From: Laspinema palackyanum D2a
Lineage (GTDB): Bacteria; Cyanobacteriota; Cyanobacteriia; Cyanobacteriales; Laspinemataceae
NCBI GenBank assembly: GCA_025370845.1
Contig: JAMXFF010000015.1
Span: 62,001 to 126,000, forward strand
Length of the DNA stretch: 64,000 bases
Direction: 5' to 3'
Positions 55,089 through 64,000 of the stretch are shown piece after piece. A model generated the notes under the pieces. That model was not told where the DNA came from. It did no database searches and saw nothing but the letters and a program-made list of their open reading frames with translations. The number at the start of each line of letters is the position of its first letter. Position 1 is the stretch's first letter. The position numbers were made by a program, and so were the translations under genes.

Positions 55089-55994
55089 TGCTTCAGCCTG
55101 TCCCTACAATGCCGACTTGTATTGGCACATCTTTCTACTTCTTGATTACCGGGTAGAGACGGGAAAATATGAGGTCTCTCCAGTGTCGTTGCTTTTCGAG
55201 TCAGTCAACCCTTGAGGGTTACACTTGCAGGCGATACCCACCCCCTAGGATATAAATTGCGTTTGCTCCCTTGGGGATCACCCTAGATTCTACCTGATGG
55301 CTTAGATTCATGCTAAAAACCGAGTCTTTTAAATACATCCTTACCAAATGCTTTTACCGTTTACCCGCTCCGAGCGTTCCCGATTGAAACCGGGAGCATC
55401 TGTTGGTCACTGTGACAAGCCTCTTGCGGGATATATCCCGGCTCACTCATCCTTGAAATTTATAAGATAAAGGAGCAATTTAGGGGATAGATTGTCGTCT
55501 TGGTTCATGCATCACTTCCCAATGGGGATTTTCCGGGTAGGGGGGGCTAGAGTTTTTTTCGCTTCTGACCCAGTGGGCGATCGCCCCGGTAATCTATGAT
55601 GTAGACCCCTGAACTGTTATCAAAATTCCACCCCAACCTCAAAGTCGTTCTAAAAGTTTAAAGTCTATAGCGATTTTGTTCCACTTAGATCAGCAGTTTA
55701 GCTTGAAGTTTTAGGAACGGGTATCAAAAACTCATAAAAGTGGGGCATTTCCCGGAAAACTTTGACCCATCTCGGCAAGGGGTATCCTGAATAAAAATCT
55801 CGGGCAAAATTAGATAGAGCGGTTCCCCCAGTGATTCGCGGAGGTTTTGTCCGGGGGAGCATCTTGAAAAATCCGCGATCCTAGGGAAGCTCAATGCTTG
55901 CCCTATCTGGCCCTCATGAGTCCAGAAACCGCTATCGATTCGGACAAGAACGCCGATGTCTGGCCCTCTTGATTGAATACCGACCCGGAACGCT
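55089..55994. other. 906-bp spacer without a gene
   Basis: No gene supported; the minus-strand frame 55724-56086 overlaps the Fur-like gene and is not credible. Hairpins: GTCAC-T-GTGAC at 55406-55416 and GGGATATATCCC near 55428. The region contains promoter(s) of the large membrane protein. Confidence 0.4.
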
Positions 55995-56480
55995 CTAGGC
56001 GATCGCCCCAGGGTCTGGAACACTCTCGGCTTGGGGAGGGGATTTCTGATCCCGATAGCCGAAAAAATTAATTTGATATTCCACAATCCGGACCCCAGTT
56101 TGGGCTTCGACTTGTCGGATTAACTCCTCGGGTAATTCGATCTGAACGTCCAGCAGTTGATTGGTGTCGATGCAGTTAACGTGACTGTGAGCATCGCTGA
56201 TATTTCCATACAACCGACCATCTGAGCGTTCGATGCATTCGATAATTCCTTGGTTGGAGAGCGCTTCGAGGTTTTGGTAAACGGATGTATGTCCGATCTC
56301 CTTCCCCCCACGATTGAGGCGATCGTAAATTTCTCTAGCGGAAAGATGCTCTTGCTCAGTCCAGAGCAACTCTAGGATAAAGCGGCGCTGTCGCGATAAT
56401 CGCATTCCTAAACTTTGGCAGCGATTGAGGGCATCTTCTAAGGAGCGAATGGGTTTAACGGATACTACCTGTTTTTTCAT
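55995..56480 (-). CDS. Fur family regulator, FurC/PerR-like
   Basis: A 161-residue DNA-binding regulator: winged helix (about 25-90; RQRRFILELLWTEQEHLSAR; GHTSVYQNLEALSNQGIIE) and dimerisation domain (HSHVNCIDTNQLLDV, VEYQINFFGYR). The N-terminal residues KPIRSLEDALNRCQSLGMRLS resemble the Anabaena FurC (PerR) protein as I recall it. It lacks the CxxC pairs for structural zinc seen in Fur and Zur; one Cys remains. It therefore probably senses peroxide or redox rather than Fe, but the type is tentative. Divergent from crr6 with 408 bp between. Confidence 0.87.
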   Translation of the reverse strand: MKKQVVSVKPIRSLEDALNRCQSLGMRLSRQRRFILELLWTEQEHLSAREIYDRLNRGGKEIGHTSVYQNLEALSNQGIIECIERSDGRLYGNISDAHSHVNCIDTNQLLDVQIELPEELIRQVEAQTGVRIVEYQINFFGYRDQKSPPQAESVPDPGAIA

Positions 56481-56888
56481 AGTTTTGTGTTGAGGTATTC
56501 ATTTAATGGCACAATTAATTAAGGATGTATCCTGTTCCCTTTCATAGTTATAGCGGGTTTCAACGAACCAGGAAGTTAGGGATTGGGGCGATGAAGGTCG
56601 CGTCGGATGTCGTCACTTAAAAGGGGGAACCGGACTCATCCCGTTAACAGGATTGAGATAATTCTATCGTAGGCTTCGTTTGTCCGTGGGCGATCGCTCA
56701 GGATATCACCCCGCTGTGTCACCCTCTGCCTTCCCTTGGCGGCGCTTGTGCACCGGGGGGAATCGTTCCATGGGTGAATCCTCCATCTGCAACCCCTCAA
56801 CCCGATGCTGATACTGTAGAATAGGTTACCGATTCACCGCCTGCGTTAAAGTTTTCTGATTTTAGTTCTACCTGCTGCCCCTGGTTTC
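56481..56888. promoter_or_regulatory. 408-bp divergent promoter region fur-like / crr6
   Basis: AT-rich next to the regulator start: CATTTAATGGCACAATTAATTAAGG at 56501-56523, a possible self-regulatory operator because TTAATTAA is palindromic and Fur-type sites are AT-rich palindromes. No consensus PerR box is certain. The rest shows nothing distinct. Confidence 0.3.
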
Positions 56889-57374
56889 ATGACAATTACC
56901 ATCGCCCTCAATTCCGAGTGTTTGCTCAATTTGGACCTATCTCCCGTCCAAGGGGCGATCGCTAAATTATCCCCAGATCAACCCTTCACTGACCCGGATC
57001 TGTCCTTGCAGTTTGAAATCGATTATCCCCGGGACCCCTCGGACCCCCGCGAACTCTCGGAAATTCCTGAGATCCGTCTGTGGTTTATCCGCTTAGATGC
57101 CACCTATCCCTGGTTGCCTTTGCTACTCGATCGCAAATCTGGCGAATTCGCCCGCTATGTAGCCATGTTGGTCCCTCACGAGTTTCATCGCACCGAAGGC
57201 ATTCAATACAACCCTGAAGCGTTGGAAATTTTCTTGATGAACAAAATTTTTACCCTCGCCAACCTCTTGCAGCAACATGGCGTACCCAGTAAGTCTAAGC
57301 TCATTTCTCTCTCTCAGATGCTCGGTTACGAACTCGATGATGGCTTTTTTGAGTTGCTGGGGATTCACGCTTGA
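56889..57374 (+). CDS. crr6: CRR6 family NdhI maturation factor
   Basis: A 161-residue soluble protein: LNSECLLNLDLSPVQGAIAK at the start, FEIDYPRDPSDPRELSEIPE, and LWFIRLDATYPWLPLLLDR, matching the family DUF1817/CRR6. In plants CRR6 is needed for assembly of the NdhI subunit of the chloroplast NDH-1 complex; cyanobacterial members are named Crr6 and are thought to have the same role. Single gene; the overlapping minus-strand frame at 57123-57689 is a shadow. Confidence 0.9.
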   Translation: MTITIALNSECLLNLDLSPVQGAIAKLSPDQPFTDPDLSLQFEIDYPRDPSDPRELSEIPEIRLWFIRLDATYPWLPLLLDRKSGEFARYVAMLVPHEFHRTEGIQYNPEALEIFLMNKIFTLANLLQQHGVPSKSKLISLSQMLGYELDDGFFELLGIHA

Positions 57375-58450
57375 GCGTCTTCTCCCTCCCGTCGGTCCCC
57401 TGTATCCTGAATTCAATCCAGGGAGTTCGGTATAGATTAGCCCGGTGTCAATCCTGATCACCATAGAATTCAGCACAGGGAGCAAAATGCTCCCTGATTG
57501 CCGTAGGGAGCATTTTGCTCCCTCTCGGTTGAGGAATTGTCTCCTTGATTTAGACTCCCTAGAGTGCCCTATTGCTAAAAGCTGGAATTCCATCAACCCT
57601 GAACTAAATCTAACCCCCAAACTCATGACCCGAGCTTGTGGACTCAACGAATTCACCCAAACGGTTAGCGCTTCATCGGCAATGTTCAATGCTCAACAAA
57701 GTTGGATAAATTGTCTGAGATTCTCTCTCCCATCACTTATAATCAGGATGAGCCACAAATAAACCGGGTTCGGATCGTTGCAGGCTGGCTCTCCTAGCTT
57801 CGGAATGGGCAAATCCCCGACACAAATTCAGGTAAAATTTTTCCATTTGTTCCCTCTCTAGGCAGAGGGCAATCCGATTAAACTTACGACTAAATGCAGG
57901 GAATGCAGAAGGGTGTCAGTGATATGATTTCCGGACAGTTGGGGATCTCTGGCGAGTTGGGTAACTAGACAGAACGCTCTAGCTATCACCGCCGGAGATA
58001 ATTCCTTGGGAATCAGTCTCTTGAAGGCAGGCTACTCCATCGTTTAAGTGCGTGACTGGCATACCCCACCCAATCTGCCTCTCGGAAGGAATTCCCAGGC
58101 AACATTCGCTACCACTGCGGTGCGATCGCCCTCCTTGGGGCGCGTCCTCCCAGCAGCGATCGCCCTGTGAAAACCGTGATCCTCAAGAGGATGGTACCGA
58201 TCCCCTGCCCCTCCTAGGGTCAGATGATCCTAGTCAAACTCTCGAAGGATAATCACCTTTTTTTATCAACAACAAAGACTTAAAAATGGAGTTGGAGGAT
58301 ACATAATGACCTGAGCTATCAAGGATCGTGGATAATTGAGTGCCATTGTATTTATGAATGGATCTTTTTCAACCCAAACTCACCAGGTTGTGTATGCTAA
58401 ATAACGAACGGGTTATCGACTGCCAAACCTTGCTTAATAGCGGGAGTGCT
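57375..58450. other. 1.08-kb spacer with GGGAGCA repeat, no gene
   Basis: The only structure is the repeat at 57448-57523. The rest up to 58450 has no credible frame. AT-rich TTTTTTTATCAACAACAAAG near 58257 could be the promoter of the pentapeptide gene. Confidence 0.4.
57448..57523. repeat. GGGAGCA-inverted repeat family, copy 2
   Basis: GGGAGCAAAATGCTCCC (57478-57494) and GGGAGCATTTTGCTCCC (57506-57522) are each hairpins and reverse complements of one another, so the whole can form a large cruciform. Preceded by TCAATCCTGATCACCATAGA. A degenerate relative is at 35302-35396. Confidence 0.75.
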
Positions 58451-58939
58451 ATGAAAGAAGTAATTGCCATGACCGTCATGCTACTGACTTCCCTCTCTGT
58501 AGCCATTCCAGTGGGAGCAGAACCCAATGCCACTGACCTCCAACAGTTGCGAATGACTAAAGTCTGTCCGAGGTGTAATCTCAATGGTGCAGACTTGAGT
58601 GGGATTGACTTACAGGGTGCGGTGTTAACCAATGCCAACTTGATTGGTGCCAACCTCAGTGGTACTAACCTGAGTACGGCGGACTTGAAAGGTGCGGATA
58701 TGACCGGTGCTAATTTTCAACTGGCTAATCTGTCTGCGGCGAATCTCAATGCAGCTAATTTAAGTACCGCCAATCTGCTCGGGAGCATCCTTTTAGATGC
58801 GAACCTCAATGCTGCTGATCTGAGTAAGGCCAATTTGTATGGTGCGGATTTGAGGCGGGCCAATTTCCAAGGTGCGAATCTCTATGAGGTAAATCTATTT
58901 GGTGCGGATGTAGAAGGAGCTAGAGGTTTGAGGCCCTAA
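58451..58939 (+). CDS. secreted pentapeptide-repeat protein
   Basis: With the ATG at 58451 the product is 162 residues with a signal peptide (MKEVIAMTVMLLTSLSVAIP, cut near VGAEP); a frame from 58358 adds 31 residues that spoil this. Residues about 40-160 are pentapeptide repeats of the A(D/N)LSx type (e.g. GADLSGIDLQGAVLTNANLI), about 22 units, forming a right-handed beta-helix. The CPRCNLNGADLSG entry with two Cys is typical of cyanobacterial secreted forms. Located in periplasm or lumen; function unknown. A weak CGGGAG precedes the ATG. Confidence 0.88.
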   Translation: MKEVIAMTVMLLTSLSVAIPVGAEPNATDLQQLRMTKVCPRCNLNGADLSGIDLQGAVLTNANLIGANLSGTNLSTADLKGADMTGANFQLANLSAANLNAANLSTANLLGSILLDANLNAADLSKANLYGADLRRANFQGANLYEVNLFGADVEGARGLRP

Positions 58940-58993
58940 CCGGGTAACTCTCTAACGGGGGATTTCCCTTCCGAAGTCAGCAACACAGGAGGG

Positions 58994-59425
58994 TCAGTCC
59001 GCATCGGTTTTCCGCTCTAGTCTCAATGAACTCAGATGGGATGGCGAGGAGGTGGGAATCAGAATCAAGGTGATCGGGACAGGGCAATAACGATCGCCTT
59101 TCTGACAAGGGGCCCCCGCTTGATGACAATCGGAACTTTTTTCTGGACAACTGAGCTGGACCCCGCGCTCAGGTTCAGGGTGGAGCATCCTGCGGCAATG
59201 TTTGCACTCCAGTCTCAGCCGCAGGACGGCGATCTCAAAAACATCTTTTTCGCTGTTAAATTTTATACAGTTTACTAACTCTATCACCCTCAACCCAGTG
59301 GGTGAGAGTCCCGAGGGGTCCTTTTCCTCAGACGGGGCGTAATCGGAACGGGAGTCAACAGAGGAGTTGCCAAGGGTGGGCGATCGACTCACTTCTGCGA
59401 GATTTAATTCAACATTCTTCCCCAA
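58994..59425 (-). CDS. doubtful cysteine-rich ORF
   Basis: An open frame of 143 codons from TTG at 59425; a GTG near 59288 (VIELVNCIKFNSEKDVFEIA) would give a shorter, more natural protein. It has a Cys pattern (ECKHC, LSCPEK, SDCHQAGAPC, RYCPV) that could bind zinc. I recognise no family, and the opposite strand is also partly open. It may be a small gene or chance. Confidence 0.3.
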   Translation of the reverse strand: MGKNVELNLAEVSRSPTLGNSSVDSRSDYAPSEEKDPSGLSPTGLRVIELVNCIKFNSEKDVFEIAVLRLRLECKHCRRMLHPEPERGVQLSCPEKSSDCHQAGAPCQKGDRYCPVPITLILIPTSSPSHLSSLRLERKTDAD

Positions 59426-60093
59426 CTTGCCTCACTTATCTTTCTTCTCACATTATTTTGAGGGAATGAAAGGCCCTTATCTGGCCTCAATCAAGGGGGA
59501 TAAATTCCTGACAACTCCATCTTGAATCATCAGAAAAACTCTCTTTTCCGGTATCTGTATAAGACTTAATGGGACCCAAGCAATCTCGAATATGAATTAA
59601 ATAGATTTGGCTTTCTTTCATAACTCTAGGGCTTCGTTGATAATCTTTTTTTTGATAAAATAATGCAATGATTTGACTGTTTCTATCTCAACTTTTGGAT
59701 TTAATAAATTTTATAAATGATCGATTAATTCCACCAGAGACCAAGGGAAAACTTTTGATAAATCGGAGTCAATTTAAAAATCTATATTGCGATCGTCGGT
59801 TTCTTATCCTCGGGCAACCGACCCAAATATTCTTAAATTAAATGTACCATGCCGGTGGGCAATGGCTAATATTTCCGCTCGTTTTTGTTGGAAGTTCTGT
59901 TTCAGATTCAGGGGTGGGGAAGAGTTGGGCCAATGGGTTGAAGTCTCAAGGCTTAAAATAAAAGAGTCACCCAGTTTAGGGTTAATCTGTATTGTTTCAG
60001 GGGTTAATAATCCGATGCGTCAGAGTCTTCTGTCCTAACTCCATTCATTTAATAATCTGACGCACCCGATGCAGCAATTAACTGGATTTGAGA
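59426..60093. other. 668-bp spacer, no gene seen
   Basis: AT-rich throughout (59550-59780 especially), without repeats of the families above. The plus-strand frame 59787-60038 has no similarity I recognise. Possibly contains regulatory sites for the region; nothing supportable. Confidence 0.4.
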
Positions 60094-62925
60094 TTACTCA
60101 TCATCAAATACCCATCCGTCTCCTTCGGTCCACTGGTTTTCATTTTCCAGGGGAAGGGATTCGGGAAAATTTTGGGTAAGTTTTGGTATGATCGCCTCCG
60201 CATTCAAGGAACTTCCTGGCAGATTTGCCGGGAGGTAAACGGTGAAAGTAGAACCCAATCCGAGGTTACTTTCTACGAATAAATCCCCTCCCATTAATTG
60301 GCATAAACTCCGGGCCACTGCTAACCCTAATCCGGTCCCCGCAGTATGATGAATATCGGAAGTATGGATTTGGCTAAATGGTTCAAATAGCTCTTGCAGT
60401 TGTTCTGGGGTGATGCCGATGCCGTTGTCTCGGACTCGGAAGGCGATCCATTCTTCCGCCGCTTCTAGTTCCGGTTTATTGAACTTGGATGCGGCATTTA
60501 AGACGCGAAAATCTGGGGTGTCTTCTCGGGTAATTTCTAAGGCGATCGCCCCATTTTCGGTAAACTTGGTGGCATTATCGAGCAAGTGCCACAACACCTG
60601 CTGTAGTTTATGGCGATCGGTGCATATCATCCCCCACTCGGCATCCCCTCCCATCGTCAAGGTATTATTATTCGTAATCAGCTTATGTTCAATTTCCGCC
60701 ATAATCATGGCGATCGCCTCACCCACCTCGAAGCATTCGACTTCCAGTTGCATCCGACCCAACTCAATCTTAGAATAATCCAAAATATCATCGATCGCCA
60801 CCAACAAATCTTTCCCCGCTTTGTTAATCTGCTGCAAATCCCCAAAGAAAGCTCGATTGCTTACCCCTAACTCCTTCGCGTCTTCCTGCAATAAATCACT
60901 ATAGCTAATAATCGTCGTTAACGGCGTCCGCAATTCATGGCTCATATTGGCAAAAAATGCACTTTTTGCCAAATTCGCGGCTTCTGCGGTCGCTTTAGCT
61001 CTTTGCAATTCCGTTTCAACTCGTTTGTTTTCGGTAATATCCCGAGCAAAAATACAGTTGTATTCTTTCCCTTTAATTTGGAAATAATTAATGGTAATTT
61101 CTACCGGAAAACTCTGATTATCCTTGGTCCGATGATGGCATTCCAACCGGACTGAGCCAAATTCTTTAATTTCCTCCCAGTATTCGGGCCAGACTTCGGC
61201 AGGTAAATCGGGGTTGATATCATGCACACTCAGGGATAGAAGTTCTTTGCGGGAGTAGTTCAACGTGATGCAAGCGGCATCATTGACATAGAAGAATCTG
61301 CCATTAGGAGTCAGCCAAAATACCGAATCCGCTGCATTATTGATGGAAAATTCCAAAACGTCGCGGGTTTCTTCTAGGAGGCTGCGAGCGCGAATTTCCG
61401 ATTGCAATTGGTCGATCGCCTCCGTTAAATCTTTCGTGCGTTCGGCAACGCGGGTTTCGAGTTCTTCGTTGGCTTTTTGGAGTGCCGCTTCCGCCGCTTT
61501 GCGATCGGTAATATCAAATCCGATAAAGACTGCTGCCTGTCCCTGTTGATATTTGTGAGACACCACCAAAAAGTGCCGATTCACCCCGCGAACAGACATC
61601 TCAATTTCATGCTGTGCTTCTTTGGCGGGATTGTCAAAAAATTCCGGAACCAGGTGATTAAACTTCGGTGAACCCTGTAAAAAGCCGATTTTTTTCCCGA
61701 GAAAAGTCTCGGGATTGGCATTAAAAGTTTTCGCTAAATAGCCATTGACTCCGAGATAAATTAAATCAGAACTAAACCAAGAAATGCTGCCGGGAACGGC
61801 ATCTAAAACCGCTTGGAGTTGGTCGTTGGCGGTTTCAAGTTCGGTTTGAGTTTTGATGCGATCGTGGGTTTCTAAGGCGAGGGCCGTATAATCGGCGATG
61901 GAGGCCGCAAAGTTCCGTTCTCCCAATTTCCACCGGCGAGGGATGCCGCGATGTTCACAGCAAACAATCCCGACGATTTTGCCGCCAATGCGAATGGGTG
62001 CATCTAATTTGGAGGTAATGCTTAGGGGGATGAGGTAGGAATCGGCTAAATCTCGGGTTCTGGGATCGGTGATGGCATGATCGACGGAAATGGCACGTTC
62101 GGTTTCTAAAGCTTGGAAGTATTGAGGATAGGGAGCAGTCAGGAGCAGACTGCCGGAGGAATGCAGGCGCTCGGTGCGTTCGTAGAGATTGATACAGGTA
62201 ATCTCAGTCTGGTTATTATCGTACAACCAGACTCCCACTCGTTCTACGGCGAGGGTATTGGCGGCAGCTTCGGTAATTTCAGCGATCGCCGCTTCTAAAT
62301 TCCCCTCATTTTGGGTTTTGCTGCGTGCGAGTTCGACGAGAATCTGACTTTGGCGACGCAAGTCGCTTTCGTCCGATCGCGATCGCCGATGGGAATTGCT
62401 GGATGCTTTGGGAGTGAACTGATTTAAGGGGTCTCCATTTCCTAGGGTCCTCCCTGTTGCTGCTCTCAACAGCAGCAATCCACCGATTTCACCCGTCTCG
62501 GTTTTCCAGGGATGCACCTCCCACTTGACTCGGGATTGGCGATCGCCATCTGAGATCAACTCTTCCTCCCAGGATTGTACCCCCCCTGCCAAACAAATCG
62601 CTTGGACCTCTTTCCAGGATTCGAGGGAAATAGCGGAATCTCTATCTCCGGGTTCCTTCGGGGTTGTGGGTTGGGTTGCGGTAAACCGAGGCAGGATTTC
62701 ATAATGAGAACGACCCAGAATCGACTCAACGCACAGAGGCGAAGTCTGGGTTGCCGAGGAGTCTGGGGAGTGGGGGTTGCCATCGCGATCGTCGAAACCG
62801 CAGTCTCGCAACCATTGGCGACTGGCAAACAAGTATCGCATTTGGCGATCGACCATCGCTATTGCCTGGGGAGTCTGTTCCAAAAATATCTTGAGCAGGT
62901 CGCAATTCTCTGGGGAGTACAACAT
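60094..62925 (-). CDS. PAS/GAF sensor histidine kinase
   Basis: A 943-residue cytosolic kinase. Order: PAS-like (about 8-165, with a long insert), GAF (about 200-355; AVERVGVWLYDNNQTEITC), PAS (about 365-485; LDAVPGSISWFSSDLIYLGV), coiled coil (about 485-525), PAS (about 530-650; INNAADSVFWLTPNGRFFYV), HisKA with phospho-His H663 (ANMSHELRTPLTT) and HATPase (about 770-895) with G1 (DNGIGI) and G2 (GTGLGLA). The GAF lacks the Cys in a clear bilin-binding context. Without a receiver in the same gene; partner unknown. The start ATG at 62925 is good. Confidence 0.93.
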   Translation of the reverse strand: MLYSPENCDLLKIFLEQTPQAIAMVDRQMRYLFASRQWLRDCGFDDRDGNPHSPDSSATQTSPLCVESILGRSHYEILPRFTATQPTTPKEPGDRDSAISLESWKEVQAICLAGGVQSWEEELISDGDRQSRVKWEVHPWKTETGEIGGLLLLRAATGRTLGNGDPLNQFTPKASSNSHRRSRSDESDLRRQSQILVELARSKTQNEGNLEAAIAEITEAAANTLAVERVGVWLYDNNQTEITCINLYERTERLHSSGSLLLTAPYPQYFQALETERAISVDHAITDPRTRDLADSYLIPLSITSKLDAPIRIGGKIVGIVCCEHRGIPRRWKLGERNFAASIADYTALALETHDRIKTQTELETANDQLQAVLDAVPGSISWFSSDLIYLGVNGYLAKTFNANPETFLGKKIGFLQGSPKFNHLVPEFFDNPAKEAQHEIEMSVRGVNRHFLVVSHKYQQGQAAVFIGFDITDRKAAEAALQKANEELETRVAERTKDLTEAIDQLQSEIRARSLLEETRDVLEFSINNAADSVFWLTPNGRFFYVNDAACITLNYSRKELLSLSVHDINPDLPAEVWPEYWEEIKEFGSVRLECHHRTKDNQSFPVEITINYFQIKGKEYNCIFARDITENKRVETELQRAKATAEAANLAKSAFFANMSHELRTPLTTIISYSDLLQEDAKELGVSNRAFFGDLQQINKAGKDLLVAIDDILDYSKIELGRMQLEVECFEVGEAIAMIMAEIEHKLITNNNTLTMGGDAEWGMICTDRHKLQQVLWHLLDNATKFTENGAIALEITREDTPDFRVLNAASKFNKPELEAAEEWIAFRVRDNGIGITPEQLQELFEPFSQIHTSDIHHTAGTGLGLAVARSLCQLMGGDLFVESNLGLGSTFTVYLPANLPGSSLNAEAIIPKLTQNFPESLPLENENQWTEGDGWVFDDE

Positions 62926-63343
62926 GAGGAAAGCTCCAACAAGTCGGCTATAGGGTTAAAGGAGCGATGAGGTACAGGCAATAGCTTGATTGTTAGCTAG
63001 AGTGTTCAGCACCCGGCAATTAGGGCAGTTTTTCTGAGATTCAGAGTCTGAGGAAAGCTGCACCTATTTTTGTTTTAGCAAGTTCTGGGGATTTTTACAT
63101 CTTTCGGGTCTTTACGGGTCCCTGGAACAAGGGGTGAGAGGGACCCACTTGCACCCTGGGGTTCATGCTGGTTTGAATGCTCAACGGACCGGACTTGTGA
63201 TCGGGGTTGTCATAAAAACGTTACAGAACGCTACAGAAAGGGGCCCTAACGTTAAGCTTTGTTGCAAAACTAGACGTTTTGTGCAAGTAATGGTAACTTT
63301 TATGGGTATTGGACTTGACGCGAGTTGAGGTAAGGAGAACACT
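62926..63343. promoter_or_regulatory. 418-bp divergent region kinase / small ORF
   Basis: Holds the divergent promoters. At 63220-63237 GTTACAGAAC is followed by GCTACAGAAA, a degenerate direct repeat with 10-bp period, close to the HLR1 site of RpaB ((G/T)TTACA(T/A)(T/A)NN twice). It lies about 110 bp before the small ORF. Confidence 0.35.
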
Positions 63344-63547
63344 TTGGCTAACAATCTGAATCAACACCACTCTGCTATCGTTCGTGAAGATATCAGTGAG
63401 TATGTGGCACACCTACAGCTTCACATGACGTTACAAGCGCGGAATTTAGTCCCGACGCTGACTCAAACCACTGGCGATAGTCGAGAACAGTTGTTACATC
63501 AAACTCAAGCTTACTTTGAAAAGCAGGTTTCGCGACAACCTCTGTAG
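63344..63547 (+). CDS. small hypothetical protein (TTG start)
   Basis: A 67-residue soluble helical protein starting MANNLNQHHSAIVREDISEY from a TTG at 63344; AAGGAGA lies about 8 bases before, supporting the start. No Cys, no membrane segment, no recognisable domain. Possibly regulated by light stress if the HLR1-like repeat upstream is real. Confidence 0.6.
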   Translation: MANNLNQHHSAIVREDISEYVAHLQLHMTLQARNLVPTLTQTTGDSREQLLHQTQAYFEKQVSRQPL

Positions 63548-63880
63548 CTTCAATCCTAGGCTCGTCACGGATTTGTGGTTAAATTTTTCTAATTTTTTAA
63601 CAATTGGGGCGAGACTACTCTGATTGTTGTCGGGGAGGGTGCGGTGGCGAGGCGATCGCTCTTCCTCTATCAACTGGCATATTCCCACGGGGAACCCAAC
63701 GGATTCATTAAATCATTAAAAAGATTTCCGTTTCTACCTCAGAATCGGAAATCTTAAATTTTTCTATTGAATTCAGACCCCAATGCGATCGCCCACTTGC
63801 TGTTTCCCTTTAAAACCTTAATGCTCACGATTGACTGCATCCTCAGTTCTATCAAGTCTCATTCTGGTTGGTCCTCCAAT
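63548..63880. other. 333-bp spacer, no gene
   Basis: Convergent region between the small ORF and the DUF2949 gene. AT-rich; I see no strong hairpin or repeat. The minus-strand frame 63494-63688 is not credible. Confidence 0.4.
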
Positions 63881-64000
63881 TTAGAAATTTCCGTCGATCG
63901 CCGTTCGGTTCTCCAGCCAGTCGAAGATTCGCTCAAGCTGTTCTAGGGAAACTAACCCATACTGCCACAGGATCATCGGTAAAGGACCGAGATTTTGTTC
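63881..64000 (-). CDS. DUF2949 family protein (partial, N-terminus beyond window)
   Basis: Only the last 39 residues are inside: EQNLGPLPMILWQYGLVSLE, then QLERIFDWLENRTAIDGNF and a stop (TAA, 63881-63883 on the minus strand). The GPLPMILWQYGLVSLEQL block is characteristic of the cyanobacterial DUF2949 family as I recall it. Function unknown. Confidence 0.75.
   Translation of the reverse strand, partial: EQNLGPLPMILWQYGLVSLEQLERIFDWLENRTAIDGNF

Noticed and set aside
55724..56086. 120-codon minus-strand frame next to the Fur-like gene
   Set aside because: It overlaps the 3' end of the Fur-like gene in another frame and has no recognisable features.
57123..57689. 188-codon minus-strand frame over crr6
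   Set aside because: It is the antisense of the recognised crr6 gene and runs into a repeat.

Overview
The window looks like the chromosome of a filamentous, beta-carboxysome cyanobacterium (Oscillatoriales type; genus not determinable by eye). The evidence is the very frequent HIP1 octamer GCGATCGC, beta-carboxysome shell genes (ccmK3, ccmK4, ccmP), a kaiC2-kaiB2 type clock-paralogue pair, CRR6 for NDH-1 assembly, a photosystem II S4-domain protein, several cyanobacteria-restricted DUF families (DUF3038, DUF4335, DUF760, DUF1816, DUF3685, DUF928, DUF2949), and intergenic spaces filled with short hairpin repeats. Genes are mostly single or in pairs, on both strands, and both window ends cut a gene.

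Layout. 1-6.1 kb: the overlapping DUF3038/DUF4335 pair (minus), then apt, a peptide/nickel-type ABC permease, a small hypothetical, a methyltransferase, a cupin and the satellite shell pair ccmK3-ccmK4 (plus). 6.2-16 kb: minus-strand kaiC2-kaiB2, tex, leuC-leuD and glyA, separated by dense repeats. 16-21 kb: a solo TnpB element, two small conserved-looking genes, ccmP, a DUF760 protein and a family-4 glycosyltransferase. 21-28.6 kb: amylo-alpha-1,6-glucosidase, an HhoA/HtrA protease, an Hsp20 and a D,D-carboxypeptidase. 28.6-35 kb: a 1722-residue multi-PAS histidine kinase, a single-domain response regulator and a DUF1816 protein. 35-45 kb: small membrane and zinc-ribbon proteins, an NAD-dependent epimerase-like protein, thioredoxin, prmA, serA, a Cys-cluster protein and a PSII S4 protein. 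45-57.4 kb: a CHASE2 adenylate/guanylate cyclase, DUF928, a TPR protein, a receiver-DUF3685 protein, a large Pro/Tyr-repeat membrane protein, a FurC/PerR-like regulator and crr6. 58-64 kb: a secreted pentapeptide-repeat protein, a second PAS/GAF histidine kinase, a small TTG-start ORF and the end of a DUF2949 gene.

Functional themes. Carbon concentration (ccmK3, ccmK4, ccmP), one-carbon/serine and leucine metabolism (glyA, serA, leuCD), glycogen or glucan turnover (GT4 plus debranching-type enzyme), signal transduction (two PAS kinases, two receiver proteins, one class III cyclase, one KaiC paralogue), and protein quality control (HhoA-type protease, Hsp20, thioredoxin). Most are ordinary housekeeping genes for such a genome.

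I found no clearly new multi-gene system. The less ordinary material is in the non-coding DNA: a degenerate second copy of the tex 3' end amid 180-bp tandem repeats, an 81-86 bp MITE-like element with 16-bp terminal inverted repeats in two copies, several repeat families that recur across the window, a solo TnpB with its presumed omega RNA ending 41 bp before a small gene, and a nested-hairpin element upstream of tnpB that I cannot name.
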